This document shows, one piece after another, positions 21,069 to 28,835 of a DNA stretch of 28,940 nucleotides. A program made the position numbers and the translations under genes. Source of the DNA: an uncultured Christensenella sp. (GTDB taxonomy: Bacteria > Bacillota > Clostridia > Christensenellales > Borkfalkiaceae); contig CAJTUK010000010.1 in assembly GCA_910579525.1 (NCBI GenBank), positions 1 through 28,940 on the forward strand, in the 5' to 3' direction. The notes under the pieces are model-generated. The model searched no databases and had not been told where the DNA came from. It saw only the letters and a list, made by a program, of their open reading frames with translations. Within the stretch, counting starts at the first letter, position 1. The number at the start of each line of letters is the position of its first letter.

Positions 21069-21810
21069 ATTTCTGTCTGAAAAACTGGGTTCGAGAACGA
21101 AGGCGCAAGCTGCGATATCAAAAGGTTTAGTGCTTATAAATGGTAAAACGGTTTCAGCTTCTTATGATTTTAAAGAGGGCGATAGTCTTCAAATTCTTAA
21201 AGCAGAAGAAAATTTTGTATCGGCGGGTGGGTTTAAACTTTCGAAAGCTATAAAAGATTTCGGAATTTCAGTAAACGGAAAAATTTTTGCTGATATAGGG
21301 GCGAGTACCGGAGGTTTTACCGATTGTCTTTTGCAGAACGGCGCTGAAAAAGTTTATTGTATCGACGTCGGCGACAGTCAGTTAGACAGTAAGTTGAAAG
21401 ATAAAAATATAGTAATAATCGATAGCTTCAATGCGCGCAGTTTGCATAAAGGATTATTTTCGGAACCGCTTGACGGAGTGGTTATAGACGTCAGTTTTAT
21501 TTCCCTTACATATATTTTGAAAGCCGTATCTGACGTTATTGGAAAAGATAAAATAGTTTTGGCGTTAATTAAACCGCAGTTTGAATGTGAGAGTAGGAGT
21601 GTAGGAAAAAACGGAATAGTGAGGGACAACAAAATCCGTTTAAAAATAATAAAAAGAATATGCGAATTTGCAAATTCAGTTAAACTTGCACCGCAAAATA
21701 TTACAGTCGCGCCGATTGTTAAAGGTAAAAATATAGAATATATCGTCTATCTCAAAAAGGGGGCGCGCCCAGCAGATTTGGATGATATTTTTAAGACCGT
21801 TGTGAATTAA
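21055..21810 (+). CDS. tlyA: TlyA-family S4 domain / FtsJ-like methyltransferase (YqxC)
   Basis: 251 residues: an N-terminal S4 RNA-binding domain (MRIDKFLSEKLGSRTKAQAA, GLVLINGKTV) and a Rossmann methyltransferase domain with SAM motif FADIGASTGGFTDCLL (about 78-93), VYCIDVG, and KPQFE near the catalytic region. Relatives 2'-O-methylate ribosomal RNA; some were once named hemolysins. It starts within the end of dxs and ends in a terminator that closes this transcription unit. Confidence 0.92.
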   Translation: MRIDKFLSEKLGSRTKAQAAISKGLVLINGKTVSASYDFKEGDSLQILKAEENFVSAGGFKLSKAIKDFGISVNGKIFADIGASTGGFTDCLLQNGAEKVYCIDVGDSQLDSKLKDKNIVIIDSFNARSLHKGLFSEPLDGVVIDVSFISLTYILKAVSDVIGKDKIVLALIKPQFECESRSVGKNGIVRDNKIRLKIIKRICEFANSVKLAPQNITVAPIVKGKNIEYIVYLKKGARPADLDDIFKTVVN

Positions 21811-21823
21811 CGACGGTTTTTTT
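21796..21823 (+). terminator. Terminator at the end of tlyA
   Basis: ACCGT (21796-21800) pairs with ACGGT (21813-21817), with an alternative inner CGTT/AACG pairing, followed by seven T's. The 5' arm lies inside the last codons of tlyA. Confidence 0.65.
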
Positions 21824-21854
21824 GTATATTAATAAAAAATATTCATTAAATCTC

Positions 21855-21883
21855 TTGCAATTTTGAATATTTGAGTGTATAAT
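21855..21883 (+). promoter_or_regulatory. Promoter of nadK-argR-recN, probably leaderless
   Basis: TTGCAA (21855-21860), 17-base spacer, TATAAT (21878-21883). The ATG of nadK is 9 bases further on, so the predicted leader is 0-3 bases long. Confidence 0.75.
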
Positions 21884-21892
21884 ACATTTAGT

Positions 21893-22696
21893 ATGAAGGT
21901 GGGAATATATTTAAACAATAAATACTTTTCGGAAGAAAATCCCTACGTTGATAAAATAGTGAGGGCGGCTTTTTCCAAATGTATAACCGTAAAAGATTAT
22001 TCCGATCTTGAAGGACTGGATGTGTTGTTTGTTCTGGGCGGTGACGGAACAATTTTGACTGTTGCTACAGAGTGTGCACGTCGTCATGTCAGAATAATTG
22101 GCGTCAATTACGGACACATAGGTTTTTTAGCCGAATTTGAGCCGGACAAGCTGGACGAAGCGATAGAACTTGTTAAAGGCGGTGAGTTTTATACTCAATC
22201 GCGCAGTATGATAGAAATCAAATGCGGAGATAAAGAGTTTTATGCTTTAAACGATTTGGTCATTCAGCGAGCTACCGGCGGAGAAAATTTTACGAATACG
22301 GTAAACGTTCATGCGGAGATTGACGGAACTACCGTAGATAATTTTTCTGCAGACGGAATAATAGTAAGTACTCCTACGGGGTCAACCGCATATTCGCTTT
22401 CTGCGGGAGGTTCTGTTCTTACTCCGGATATTGCCGCTTTTATTATTACGCCGATTTGTCCACATTCGTTACATTCACGGCCGGTTGTATATTCCGATGA
22501 TTCTTTATTGGTTTTGAAGCCTGTAAAATCCGAAGTTCCCCTGCGAATTATTGTGGACGGCAAACCTTCGGGTTGGGTAAACAGCGGAGAGTATGTCGAA
22601 GTTAAAAAATCACGGTATTCCGTTGAATTTATTACAAAAAACGATAAAAACTTTTTTAATAAACTGTTAGTAAAACTTAACATATGGAGTAAATAA
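21893..22696 (+). CDS. nadK: NAD kinase
   Basis: Phosphorylates NAD to NADP, the only route to NADP in most bacteria. 267 residues from the ATG at 21893; an upstream in-frame GTG at 21875 overlaps the -10 box of the promoter and is not used here. Signatures: GGDGT (49-53), NYGHIGFLAEF, the NDLVIQR segment, STPTGSTAYSLSAGG and a C-terminal RIIVDGK. No Shine-Dalgarno precedes the start. The stop overlaps the argR start (TAATG). Confidence 0.95.
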   Translation: MKVGIYLNNKYFSEENPYVDKIVRAAFSKCITVKDYSDLEGLDVLFVLGGDGTILTVATECARRHVRIIGVNYGHIGFLAEFEPDKLDEAIELVKGGEFYTQSRSMIEIKCGDKEFYALNDLVIQRATGGENFTNTVNVHAEIDGTTVDNFSADGIIVSTPTGSTAYSLSAGGSVLTPDIAAFIITPICPHSLHSRPVVYSDDSLLVLKPVKSEVPLRIIVDGKPSGWVNSGEYVEVKKSRYSVEFITKNDKNFFNKLLVKLNIWSK

Positions 22697-23148
22697 TGCA
22701 AAGATCTTTAAGACAACAAAAAATTTTGGAAATCATTGCAACCAAAGAAATCGATACGCAGGAAGAATTGTGCGAAGAACTGAATAAAGCAAATTTTAAC
22801 GTTACTCAAGCAACGATATCTCGCGACGTTAAAGATTTAAAGCTCTATAAAGTTGCGGGAACCGTAAAAAAATATAAGTATGCCAGTTTTGACAGTTACG
22901 TCGACAGCGTAACCAACAGAATGACTAATCTTTTTAAAGGTTGTGTGTTGGGTATAAAATCTGCGAACAATCTTATTCTTGTTAAGACAATGCGCGGTAA
23001 TGGGTCTACGGTAGGTGTTTTTGTAGATAGTTTGAATATTGAGGCGATTATAGGCAGCGTTGCGGGTGACGATACGCTTTTGATTGTGGTCGACAGTAAT
23101 GACCACACTGAAGCGGTAATGGAAATACTTAAAGAATATTTGAGCTGA
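22696..23148 (+). CDS. argR: Arginine repressor ArgR/AhrC
   Basis: 150 residues. The N-terminal winged helix (about 1-60) has the ELCEELNKANFNVTQATISRD helix pair with the SRD signature; the C-terminal domain (about 80-150) ends with the arginine-binding, hexamer-forming SVAGDDTLLIVV segment. It senses arginine and represses arginine synthesis genes. Lies between nadK and recN as in other Firmicutes, overlapping both by one base, with a GGAG site before the start. Confidence 0.95.
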   Translation: MQRSLRQQKILEIIATKEIDTQEELCEELNKANFNVTQATISRDVKDLKLYKVAGTVKKYKYASFDSYVDSVTNRMTNLFKGCVLGIKSANNLILVKTMRGNGSTVGVFVDSLNIEAIIGSVAGDDTLLIVVDSNDHTEAVMEILKEYLS

Positions 23149-24827
23149 TGTTACGCAGATTGCAAGTCAAAAATATAGCGCTCATTTCAGAAGCGGATAT
23201 AGAATTTGACGAAAAACTCAATATTTTATCCGGTGAAACGGGTTCGGGTAAGTCGGTAATTTTGGATTCGATTAACTTCGTACTCGGCTCAAAGGCGGAT
23301 AAATCTATGATAAGATACGGCGAGCAAGAAATGTCTGTGCGCGCCGAATTTTACGTGAACGAAGATAGTGCGGCGGTGAAAGTTTTAAACGGTTTCGATA
23401 TTGAAACCGACGGAGAAATTATAATTTCGCGAAAATACAATTTAGAAGGCAAAGGCGGCATAAAGATAAACGGCAATGCCGTGACGGCATCTATGCTTAA
23501 AAGCTTAACACAGCATCTAGTTGACGTTCACGGGCAGAGCGAACACTTTTTTCTTTTGCAGGAAGAAAATCAACTTAAAGTTATTGACGGTATTTCCGGA
23601 GACGAGGCAGAAAAAGTTAAAAAAGCGTTGGCTTTGGAAATATCTAAAAAGAAAGAAGTAAAGTCAAAAATCTCGGTTTTAGGCGGAAATGCCGAAGAGC
23701 GGGAACGCCAGCTTGACGTTTTAAGATATCAGATTAACGAAATTCGTTCGGCCGACATTCACGAAGGCGAATTTGAGCAACTTAAAGAAAAACAAAACAT
23801 TATTGCTAATACGGAAAAAATTTTGACAGCGTTAAACGCAGTTAATTCGATATTATCCGACGACGGCGGCTGTCTCGATTCAATTACTTCCGCTAAACAT
23901 TGCATAACGGGAATTTCTGCAATAAGCGAAGATTATTCAAAATTGTATGAAAGAATCGAGAGTGCGGGGGTTGAGATCGCGGATATTGCCGAAACAGTAA
24001 GCGACTTCGCCGAAAGCGTTACTTTTGACGAAAACGAGGCTCGCGAAACGGATGAAAGAATTACGCTTATAAAAAATTTAAAAAAGAAATACGGTGCGGA
24101 CGAAATACAAATACTTGAATTTTTAGCCGTTGCCGAAGAAAAAGCGTCGTCGCTTGAAGATGGCGCGTCACTTATCGATAAATATGAAAGACAATTAGCC
24201 GAGTGTAATCGTAATATTTATTCGCATTGTCGAACGCTTTCCGATATCCGTAAACATGCCGCCGAAACTTTTTGTAAATCAGTAACGCAGGAGCTTAAAA
24301 CTCTAAATATTCCTAATGCGGATTTTTCTGTTCATTTTGAAGATTACGATGAGAATACGGCAGATTTAAATTGTGCGAATGGGTCGGATAAACTGTGCTT
24401 TATGTTTTCCGCAAATAAGGGAGAACCGCAAAAGCCGTTAAATAAAGTTATTAGCGGAGGCGAAATGTCGAGATTTATGCTTGCTCTAAAAACTTTGCTC
24501 AAAGATGTTAACGGCATATCTACTTATATTTTTGACGAAATCGACACGGGAATAAGCGGCTTTACCGCAAAGACAGTTGCGGAAAAATTTGTAAATATTT
24601 CGCGCAATACTCAAATACTTGCGGTTTCTCATCTCGCGCAGGTTTGTGCGGCAAGCGACGCGCAATTTCTTATATACAAGACGGAAGAGAGTGGAAAGAC
24701 TTTGACTAAAGTGAAAAAACTTGATGCCGATAGCAAGGTTGATGAGATAATAAGATTAACCGGCGGAGGTGTTTCGGCTGCGGCCAGACAACACGCTATA
24801 GAGCTTATACAACAATTTAAAAAATAA
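23148..24827 (+). CDS. recN: DNA repair protein RecN
   Basis: An SMC-like ATPase acting early in double-strand-break repair. 559 residues. Walker A is GETGSGKS (29-36); DVHGQSEHFFLL is the Q-loop region; two coiled-coil stretches make up the centre (about 150-370); the signature SGGEMSRFMLALKTLL and Walker B IFDEIDTGISG are in the C-terminal half, and the switch His is in VSHLAQV. The start overlaps the argR stop (TGATG). A terminator follows. Confidence 0.96.
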   Translation: MLRRLQVKNIALISEADIEFDEKLNILSGETGSGKSVILDSINFVLGSKADKSMIRYGEQEMSVRAEFYVNEDSAAVKVLNGFDIETDGEIIISRKYNLEGKGGIKINGNAVTASMLKSLTQHLVDVHGQSEHFFLLQEENQLKVIDGISGDEAEKVKKALALEISKKKEVKSKISVLGGNAEERERQLDVLRYQINEIRSADIHEGEFEQLKEKQNIIANTEKILTALNAVNSILSDDGGCLDSITSAKHCITGISAISEDYSKLYERIESAGVEIADIAETVSDFAESVTFDENEARETDERITLIKNLKKKYGADEIQILEFLAVAEEKASSLEDGASLIDKYERQLAECNRNIYSHCRTLSDIRKHAAETFCKSVTQELKTLNIPNADFSVHFEDYDENTADLNCANGSDKLCFMFSANKGEPQKPLNKVISGGEMSRFMLALKTLLKDVNGISTYIFDEIDTGISGFTAKTVAEKFVNISRNTQILAVSHLAQVCAASDAQFLIYKTEESGKTLTKVKKLDADSKVDEIIRLTGGGVSAAARQHAIELIQQFKK

Positions 24828-24829
24828 TT

Positions 24830-24853
24830 AAGGCGGCGAAAGCCGTCTTTTTT
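24830..24853 (+). terminator. Terminator of the nadK-argR-recN unit
   Basis: GGCGGC-GAAA-GCCGTC followed by six T's. Its T-run abuts the -35 box of the spoIVB promoter. Confidence 0.9.
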
Positions 24854-24882
24854 GTATACAATTAAAAGTGTTGCACACAATA
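24853..24882 (+). promoter_or_regulatory. Candidate sigma-F/sigma-G promoter of spoIVB
   Basis: TGTATA (24853-24858), 17-base spacer, CACAATA (24876-24882), close to the forespore consensus TGNATA-17/18-CATNNTA. In Bacillus spoIVB is made in the forespore under sigma-F and sigma-G. The ATG at 24891 is only 8 bases further on. Confidence 0.55.
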
Positions 24883-24890
24883 CTTTTGTT

Positions 24891-25904
24891 ATGTTTTTAA
24901 GAAAAAAAAGTTTTAAAGCAATACTTTTATTAATAACCGTTATAATATGTTCGTTTACGTTTGCACCGTTTACGGCGTCGGCAGACAGTAGCGGCTTTTA
25001 TTTGGGGGGCTTTCCTGCCGGTTTTGTGTTGAGCACTACGCGCGTAGAGGTGGTAGGGCTTTGTGAAGTTATTACCGAAGACGGTGTGTTCTGCCCTGCA
25101 CGTGATGCCGGAATTTCCGCAGGCGATGTAATCAGCGGAATAAACGGCGAGCAAGTAAAAAAAGCCGCAGATATAAATACAATTATCGCGCGCGAATATA
25201 AAAAATACGAAATAACGTTGTTAAGAAATAACGAAAGCGTTAAAGTATCGATTACACCGGTAAAGGAGAGGGCTTCCGGTGGGAAGCGCATAGGGATACT
25301 CGTTAAAGACAGTATAAACGGAATAGGCACAGTAACTTATATAGATAAGACAAACAATAAGTTCGCTACTTTGGGGCATCCTATAACCGATACGGATAAT
25401 AAAATGTTTGAAATAAACGGCGGAACGGTTTACGACAGTATAATATACGACGTTAAACGCGGAGTAAGGGGTACGCCGGGTGAGCTTAAAGGTGCGTTTG
25501 AAAACAGCGTTATAGGAGAGGCAAAGATAAACTGCTCTTGCGGAGTTTACGGTGAGCTCAACAAAAATTTTAACTGTTCAAAGCTTATAAAAGTTGAAAA
25601 GGCAAGTATGGACGAAGTTTCAATCGGCACCGCTTATATCTATTCAACAGTTTACGGTAAAGAAGCAAAGATGTACAAAATATCTATTGCAAAAGTCGAC
25701 AAAAATAACAGAGACAACAGAAATTTTGTAATTAAAGTGGAAGACAAAGAATTGTTGGAAAGAACGGGCGGTATAGTTCAGGGGATGAGCGGGAGTCCGA
25801 TATTGCAGAACGGCAAACTGATAGGTGCTGTTACTCATGTGTTCATAAACGATCCTACACGCGGTTATGGAATAGGTATCGATAAAATGACAAGTTCATA
25901 TTAA
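24891..25904 (+). CDS. spoIVB: SpoIVB peptidase (S55 family)
   Basis: A forespore serine peptidase that signals across the inter-membrane space to trigger pro-sigma-K processing. 337 residues from ATG 24891: N-terminal membrane/signal segment (about 9-30), PDZ domain (about 55-125) and S55 peptidase domain. Catalytic residues fit the family: His163 in LGHPI, Asp285 and Ser300 in GMSGSP, with the same Asp-Ser spacing (15) that I recall for the Bacillus enzyme. Shorter than Bacillus SpoIVB (about 426). A TTG at 24852 is upstream but overlaps the promoter. No Shine-Dalgarno. spo0A, the usual next gene, is not here. Confidence 0.94.
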   Translation: MFLRKKSFKAILLLITVIICSFTFAPFTASADSSGFYLGGFPAGFVLSTTRVEVVGLCEVITEDGVFCPARDAGISAGDVISGINGEQVKKAADINTIIAREYKKYEITLLRNNESVKVSITPVKERASGGKRIGILVKDSINGIGTVTYIDKTNNKFATLGHPITDTDNKMFEINGGTVYDSIIYDVKRGVRGTPGELKGAFENSVIGEAKINCSCGVYGELNKNFNCSKLIKVEKASMDEVSIGTAYIYSTVYGKEAKMYKISIAKVDKNNRDNRNFVIKVEDKELLERTGGIVQGMSGSPILQNGKLIGAVTHVFINDPTRGYGIGIDKMTSSY

Positions 25905-25924
25905 TAGGCAATTCCTCATATAAT
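25896..25924 (+). promoter_or_regulatory. Candidate sigma-E promoter of the SpoIIM-like gene
   Basis: TCATATT (25896-25902), 14-base spacer, CATATAAT (25917-25924), resembling the mother-cell sigma-E consensus (ATATT, 14-15 bases, CATACAAT). spoIIM of Bacillus is sigma-E dependent. The site overlaps the end of spoIVB and a 13-base perfect hairpin (25910-25922 with 25927-25939). Confidence 0.5.
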
Positions 25925-25929
25925 TGTAT

Positions 25930-26472
25930 ATGAGGAATTTGTCGTTATTTGCAAAAAACAGAGATAAAAAATATTTTCTTGCCTTTATAATAACGCTTGC
26001 GTGCTCAATTATATGTGGCATAGTACTATACAAACCTGTAACGGTTAATGTTTATTTCGTCAATTACGGCAACGAATACGTGTTCAACGTTTTTAGCTTT
26101 AATAATTCTCCGTTGTTTCTTGCGCATTTGCTGGCGGATTTGGTTTATTTTTATATATTTTTTCTGATTTGCTATTTTACTAAATTAAAATATTTGACTT
26201 TGATATTTTTATATTTACGCGGATTGTTTTTCGGTCTTTACGCCGTGGTTTTAATTTGTGTGACTTCATTGAGCGGCGTGCTGGTAACAATTTTTGTGTT
26301 TATTCCGTCAACGCTGGTTTCGCTTTTAATTTGTTATATTATTTCGGAAACTTGTAAAAAGTGCGATTATTGGTGGAATTTTTTAATTCCCGCGGCGCTT
26401 GCGCTTATAGATGGAATTATTTTAATGCTGTTGGTTAACGTTGTTTTCAGAATAGTAATTATTATAGTATAA
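25930..26472 (+). CDS. SpoIIM-like integral membrane protein
   Basis: About 180 residues, strongly hydrophobic, with about five membrane segments. The segment LTLIFLYLRGLFFGLY, a following SLSGVLVT and a helix beginning FIPSTLVSLL match the pattern of SpoIIM proteins (core of the DMP peptidoglycan-degrading complex that drives engulfment). The position just before a dacF-type gene, in a sporulation cluster, and a sigma-E-like promoter support this. The start is uncertain: ATG 25930 lies in the 3' arm of a perfect hairpin and only 5 bases after the -10 box; TTG 25939 is an alternative. Overall similarity to SpoIIM is judged by eye. Confidence 0.5.
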   Translation: MRNLSLFAKNRDKKYFLAFIITLACSIICGIVLYKPVTVNVYFVNYGNEYVFNVFSFNNSPLFLAHLLADLVYFYIFFLICYFTKLKYLTLIFLYLRGLFFGLYAVVLICVTSLSGVLVTIFVFIPSTLVSLLICYIISETCKKCDYWWNFLIPAALALIDGIILMLLVNVVFRIVIIIV

Positions 26473-26495
26473 CAGCTTATAATATGCGCATACTG
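26466..26495 (+). promoter_or_regulatory. Candidate sigma-F/sigma-G promoter of dacF
   Basis: AGTATA (26466-26471), 17-base spacer, CATACTG (26489-26495), similar to the forespore consensus. dacF in Bacillus is sigma-F dependent. It overlaps the end of the SpoIIM-like gene and ends 5 bases before the ATG. Confidence 0.5.
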
Positions 26496-26500
26496 CTTAT

Positions 26501-27658
26501 ATGAAAAAGTTATGTGCAATTATGCTGACTTCCGCGGTTATTTTATCGAGCGGAATATTCAGTGGTTTTACGCTTGAGAATAAGCAGCGTTCGCTCGTAC
26601 ACGGGTGTAAATCGGCTTATCTTATGGATTACGGGTCGGGAGAATGTATCTATAAAGAGAACGAGACGGCGCGCATGCCGATCGCAAGCGTTTGCAAAGT
26701 TATGACACTGACGCTTGTTTTCGACGCAATAAACGCCGGTAGCCTTAACTTGACGGATGTTGTTACGGTAAGTGAAAAAGCTTCGGGGATGGGCGGATCG
26801 CAGGTATTTCTGAAAGCGGGTTGCGAATACAACATAGACCAACTTATAAAAAGCGTTGTTGTTTGTTCCGCCAATGACAGTTGCGTGGCGCTCTCTGAAA
26901 CCGTTGCCGGTGCAGAGGAAGCGTTTGTTGCGAAAATGAACAAAAAGGCGGCTGAACTCGGTTGCAGTAACACTCTGTTTGCAAACTGTACGGGATTGCC
27001 TCGTGAACCGCAGTATTCGTGTGCGAAGGACGTTGCGGTGATGTTTTCGAATTTAATAAAGAACGAGGACTATTATAAGTACAGTAAAGTCTGGCTCGAA
27101 GACTTTCAACATCCTGAAAACAGAACGACTTCTATGACAAACACCAATAAACTCATACGCAAGTATTCTTTCTGCGACGGTGGTAAAACCGGTTTTACGA
27201 ACGAGGCGGGATTCTGCCTTGCTTCTACGGCAAAAAAGAATAATATGCGTTTGGTTTCCGTAGTGCTCGGCGGTTCAACGAGTGATGACAGGTTTGCTTC
27301 CGCAATGAATATGTTCGAATACGGATTTGCAAATTATAAAAACAAAATTGTTCTCGATAAAGACGTGACTTTGAACGACGAGTTTTTTGCACGGGGAGGT
27401 AAGAGAGATACCTTTAAAGTTAGACCTGAAAGAAATTCTTATGTTTTCTCTGCGGTAAACGAAACGCCGGAAATAAGTTATCATATGGTAGCATATGACG
27501 TTAAAGCTCCAGTAGCTGAAAATTCAGTAGTGGGATATATCGAAGTATATAAAAACAATGTTTTAACAGATAGCGTTAATGTTGTTGCGGCTGAAAATCT
27601 TGAAAAAGCTAATTTTGGTGATTACTTTAAAAAGATTGCCGGGGAATGGGCAATTTAA
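26501..27658 (+). CDS. dacF: D-alanyl-D-alanine carboxypeptidase, DacF type
   Basis: Removes the terminal D-alanine from peptidoglycan peptides, in sporulating bacteria probably during cortex or germ-wall synthesis. 385 residues: signal peptide (about 1-25), then the penicillin-binding fold with active-site motifs SVCK (Ser63, Lys66), SAN (123-125) and KTG (229-231), and the small C-terminal beta domain of this class (about 290-385). Cysteine takes the third place of the SxxK motif (SVCK rather than SLTK). No Shine-Dalgarno; a forespore-type promoter ends 5 bases before the ATG. Confidence 0.93.
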   Translation: MKKLCAIMLTSAVILSSGIFSGFTLENKQRSLVHGCKSAYLMDYGSGECIYKENETARMPIASVCKVMTLTLVFDAINAGSLNLTDVVTVSEKASGMGGSQVFLKAGCEYNIDQLIKSVVVCSANDSCVALSETVAGAEEAFVAKMNKKAAELGCSNTLFANCTGLPREPQYSCAKDVAVMFSNLIKNEDYYKYSKVWLEDFQHPENRTTSMTNTNKLIRKYSFCDGGKTGFTNEAGFCLASTAKKNNMRLVSVVLGGSTSDDRFASAMNMFEYGFANYKNKIVLDKDVTLNDEFFARGGKRDTFKVRPERNSYVFSAVNETPEISYHMVAYDVKAPVAENSVVGYIEVYKNNVLTDSVNVVAAENLEKANFGDYFKKIAGEWAI

Positions 27659-27722
27659 TTGTAAATCTATAAAGCGCGCTTTCCATAGGGAATTTTAGGT
27701 AGGGCGCGTGTGAAAGATTATT

Positions 27723-27755
27723 AGGCGGGGCGTTAAGCCTCGCCTTTTCTGATAT
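27723..27755 (+). terminator. Terminator of dacF
   Basis: AGGCGGGGC (27723-27731) and GCCTCGCCT (27737-27745) pair over nine positions (one G-T) and run into TTTTCT. The rest of 27659-27900 holds no gene, only the promoter of the next one. Confidence 0.8.
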
Positions 27756-27834
27756 TTATATTGCGTGGATGAAGAAGTCTATTTGTGATCCAGAAGGATA
27801 TGGATATATTCTATATTCGACAATATTTAATATG

Positions 27835-27863
27835 TTGTATTACTTTCATTTTTGTGATATAAT
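27835..27863 (+). promoter_or_regulatory. Promoter of the lipoprotein gene
   Basis: TTGTAT (27835-27840), 17-base spacer, TATAAT (27858-27863). The predicted leader is about 30 bases and carries a GGTGGAG ribosome binding site. Confidence 0.7.
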
Positions 27864-27900
27864 CATTATAAGGTAAACAGTAATTTGGTGGAGAAATATT

Positions 27901-28785
27901 ATGAAAAAAACTATTACTTTACTGCTTTTGATATGTATATTATGTATGTTTACGGGGTGTTCCGATAATACATATGCAATTCCCGAAAACCATTGCATAG
28001 TCGGTTTGGACAATACTTATAAGTTATATTCGGAAAGTGAAAGTGGTTTTTGTGCGCCTATTGATAAGGAAATCAACGGCATAGAAAAGGAAGATAATAC
28101 GAACTATTATTCCGTCGTAAAAGGCGCGAATTATACGATAGTTGTTGACAATTTTGTTAACGCATTAGATGGTTTCGGTTGGGCGGCACCAAACGATTTT
28201 CTTACAAATGGCGCATATTGGCAAGGGCATATTATTACAAGATTTGAAAAATGGTATACAGACGAATTACCTATAAAACCCGAAGTCTTTTATAATACAA
28301 ATTACAGTCAAGTAAACGACAACGTTCCCGTAACATTTAATAAGAGTTGCACCGTAAAAGCGTATATCGAACCTTATATGAATGTCGGCGGGATATACGA
28401 AATCGTTGAAAAAGGTAAACCGTTGGAAAGTTATGAGGATGTTCCCTTATACGATGACGGAACGGTTGGCGAAAAAGAAGGGGTTTATTATCTTTTGCTT
28501 AAAGAAGAGGTTTGCACGCATCAAGACGCTTGGAAAACTAATTTCGATATAACAACTTATTCGTATGAATATTTTGATGCTGACTTGGGATTAGGCGGTA
28601 GTTCGATACGAGCGCAATTTACCGCCAACCGGTTAAGTGTTGACGAAAATCAAGAGTTGTGGCTGTATCAAGTATGCAGGACGTATAGCGGCAAACATTT
28701 CGTCTACCCGTGTGTATATGTAGGCACATTGGGAATTGCTATGCCCGTAAGACAGCACGAATTGAAGTTGGATTTTGAGAGTTGA
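27901..28785 (+). CDS. Lipoprotein of unknown function
   Basis: 294 residues. A basic start, hydrophobic core and the lipobox FTGC (residues 17-20, with Cys20 as the lipidated residue) show export and anchoring to the outer face of the membrane. The mature part is rich in Tyr, Asp and Asn, likely beta-structured, with segments such as GFGWAAPNDFLTNGAYWQGH and a C-terminal VYVGTLGIAMPVRQHELKL. No family is recognised. It has its own promoter and a good ribosome binding site, in contrast to the sporulation genes before it, and is followed by an acetyltransferase gene. Confidence 0.75.
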   Translation: MKKTITLLLLICILCMFTGCSDNTYAIPENHCIVGLDNTYKLYSESESGFCAPIDKEINGIEKEDNTNYYSVVKGANYTIVVDNFVNALDGFGWAAPNDFLTNGAYWQGHIITRFEKWYTDELPIKPEVFYNTNYSQVNDNVPVTFNKSCTVKAYIEPYMNVGGIYEIVEKGKPLESYEDVPLYDDGTVGEKEGVYYLLLKEEVCTHQDAWKTNFDITTYSYEYFDADLGLGGSSIRAQFTANRLSVDENQELWLYQVCRTYSGKHFVYPCVYVGTLGIAMPVRQHELKLDFES

Positions 28786-28835
28786 TTTTAAGTTATCAAT
28801 AATACGAAACGGTAATTTAGCGGGGAACTTTTAAA

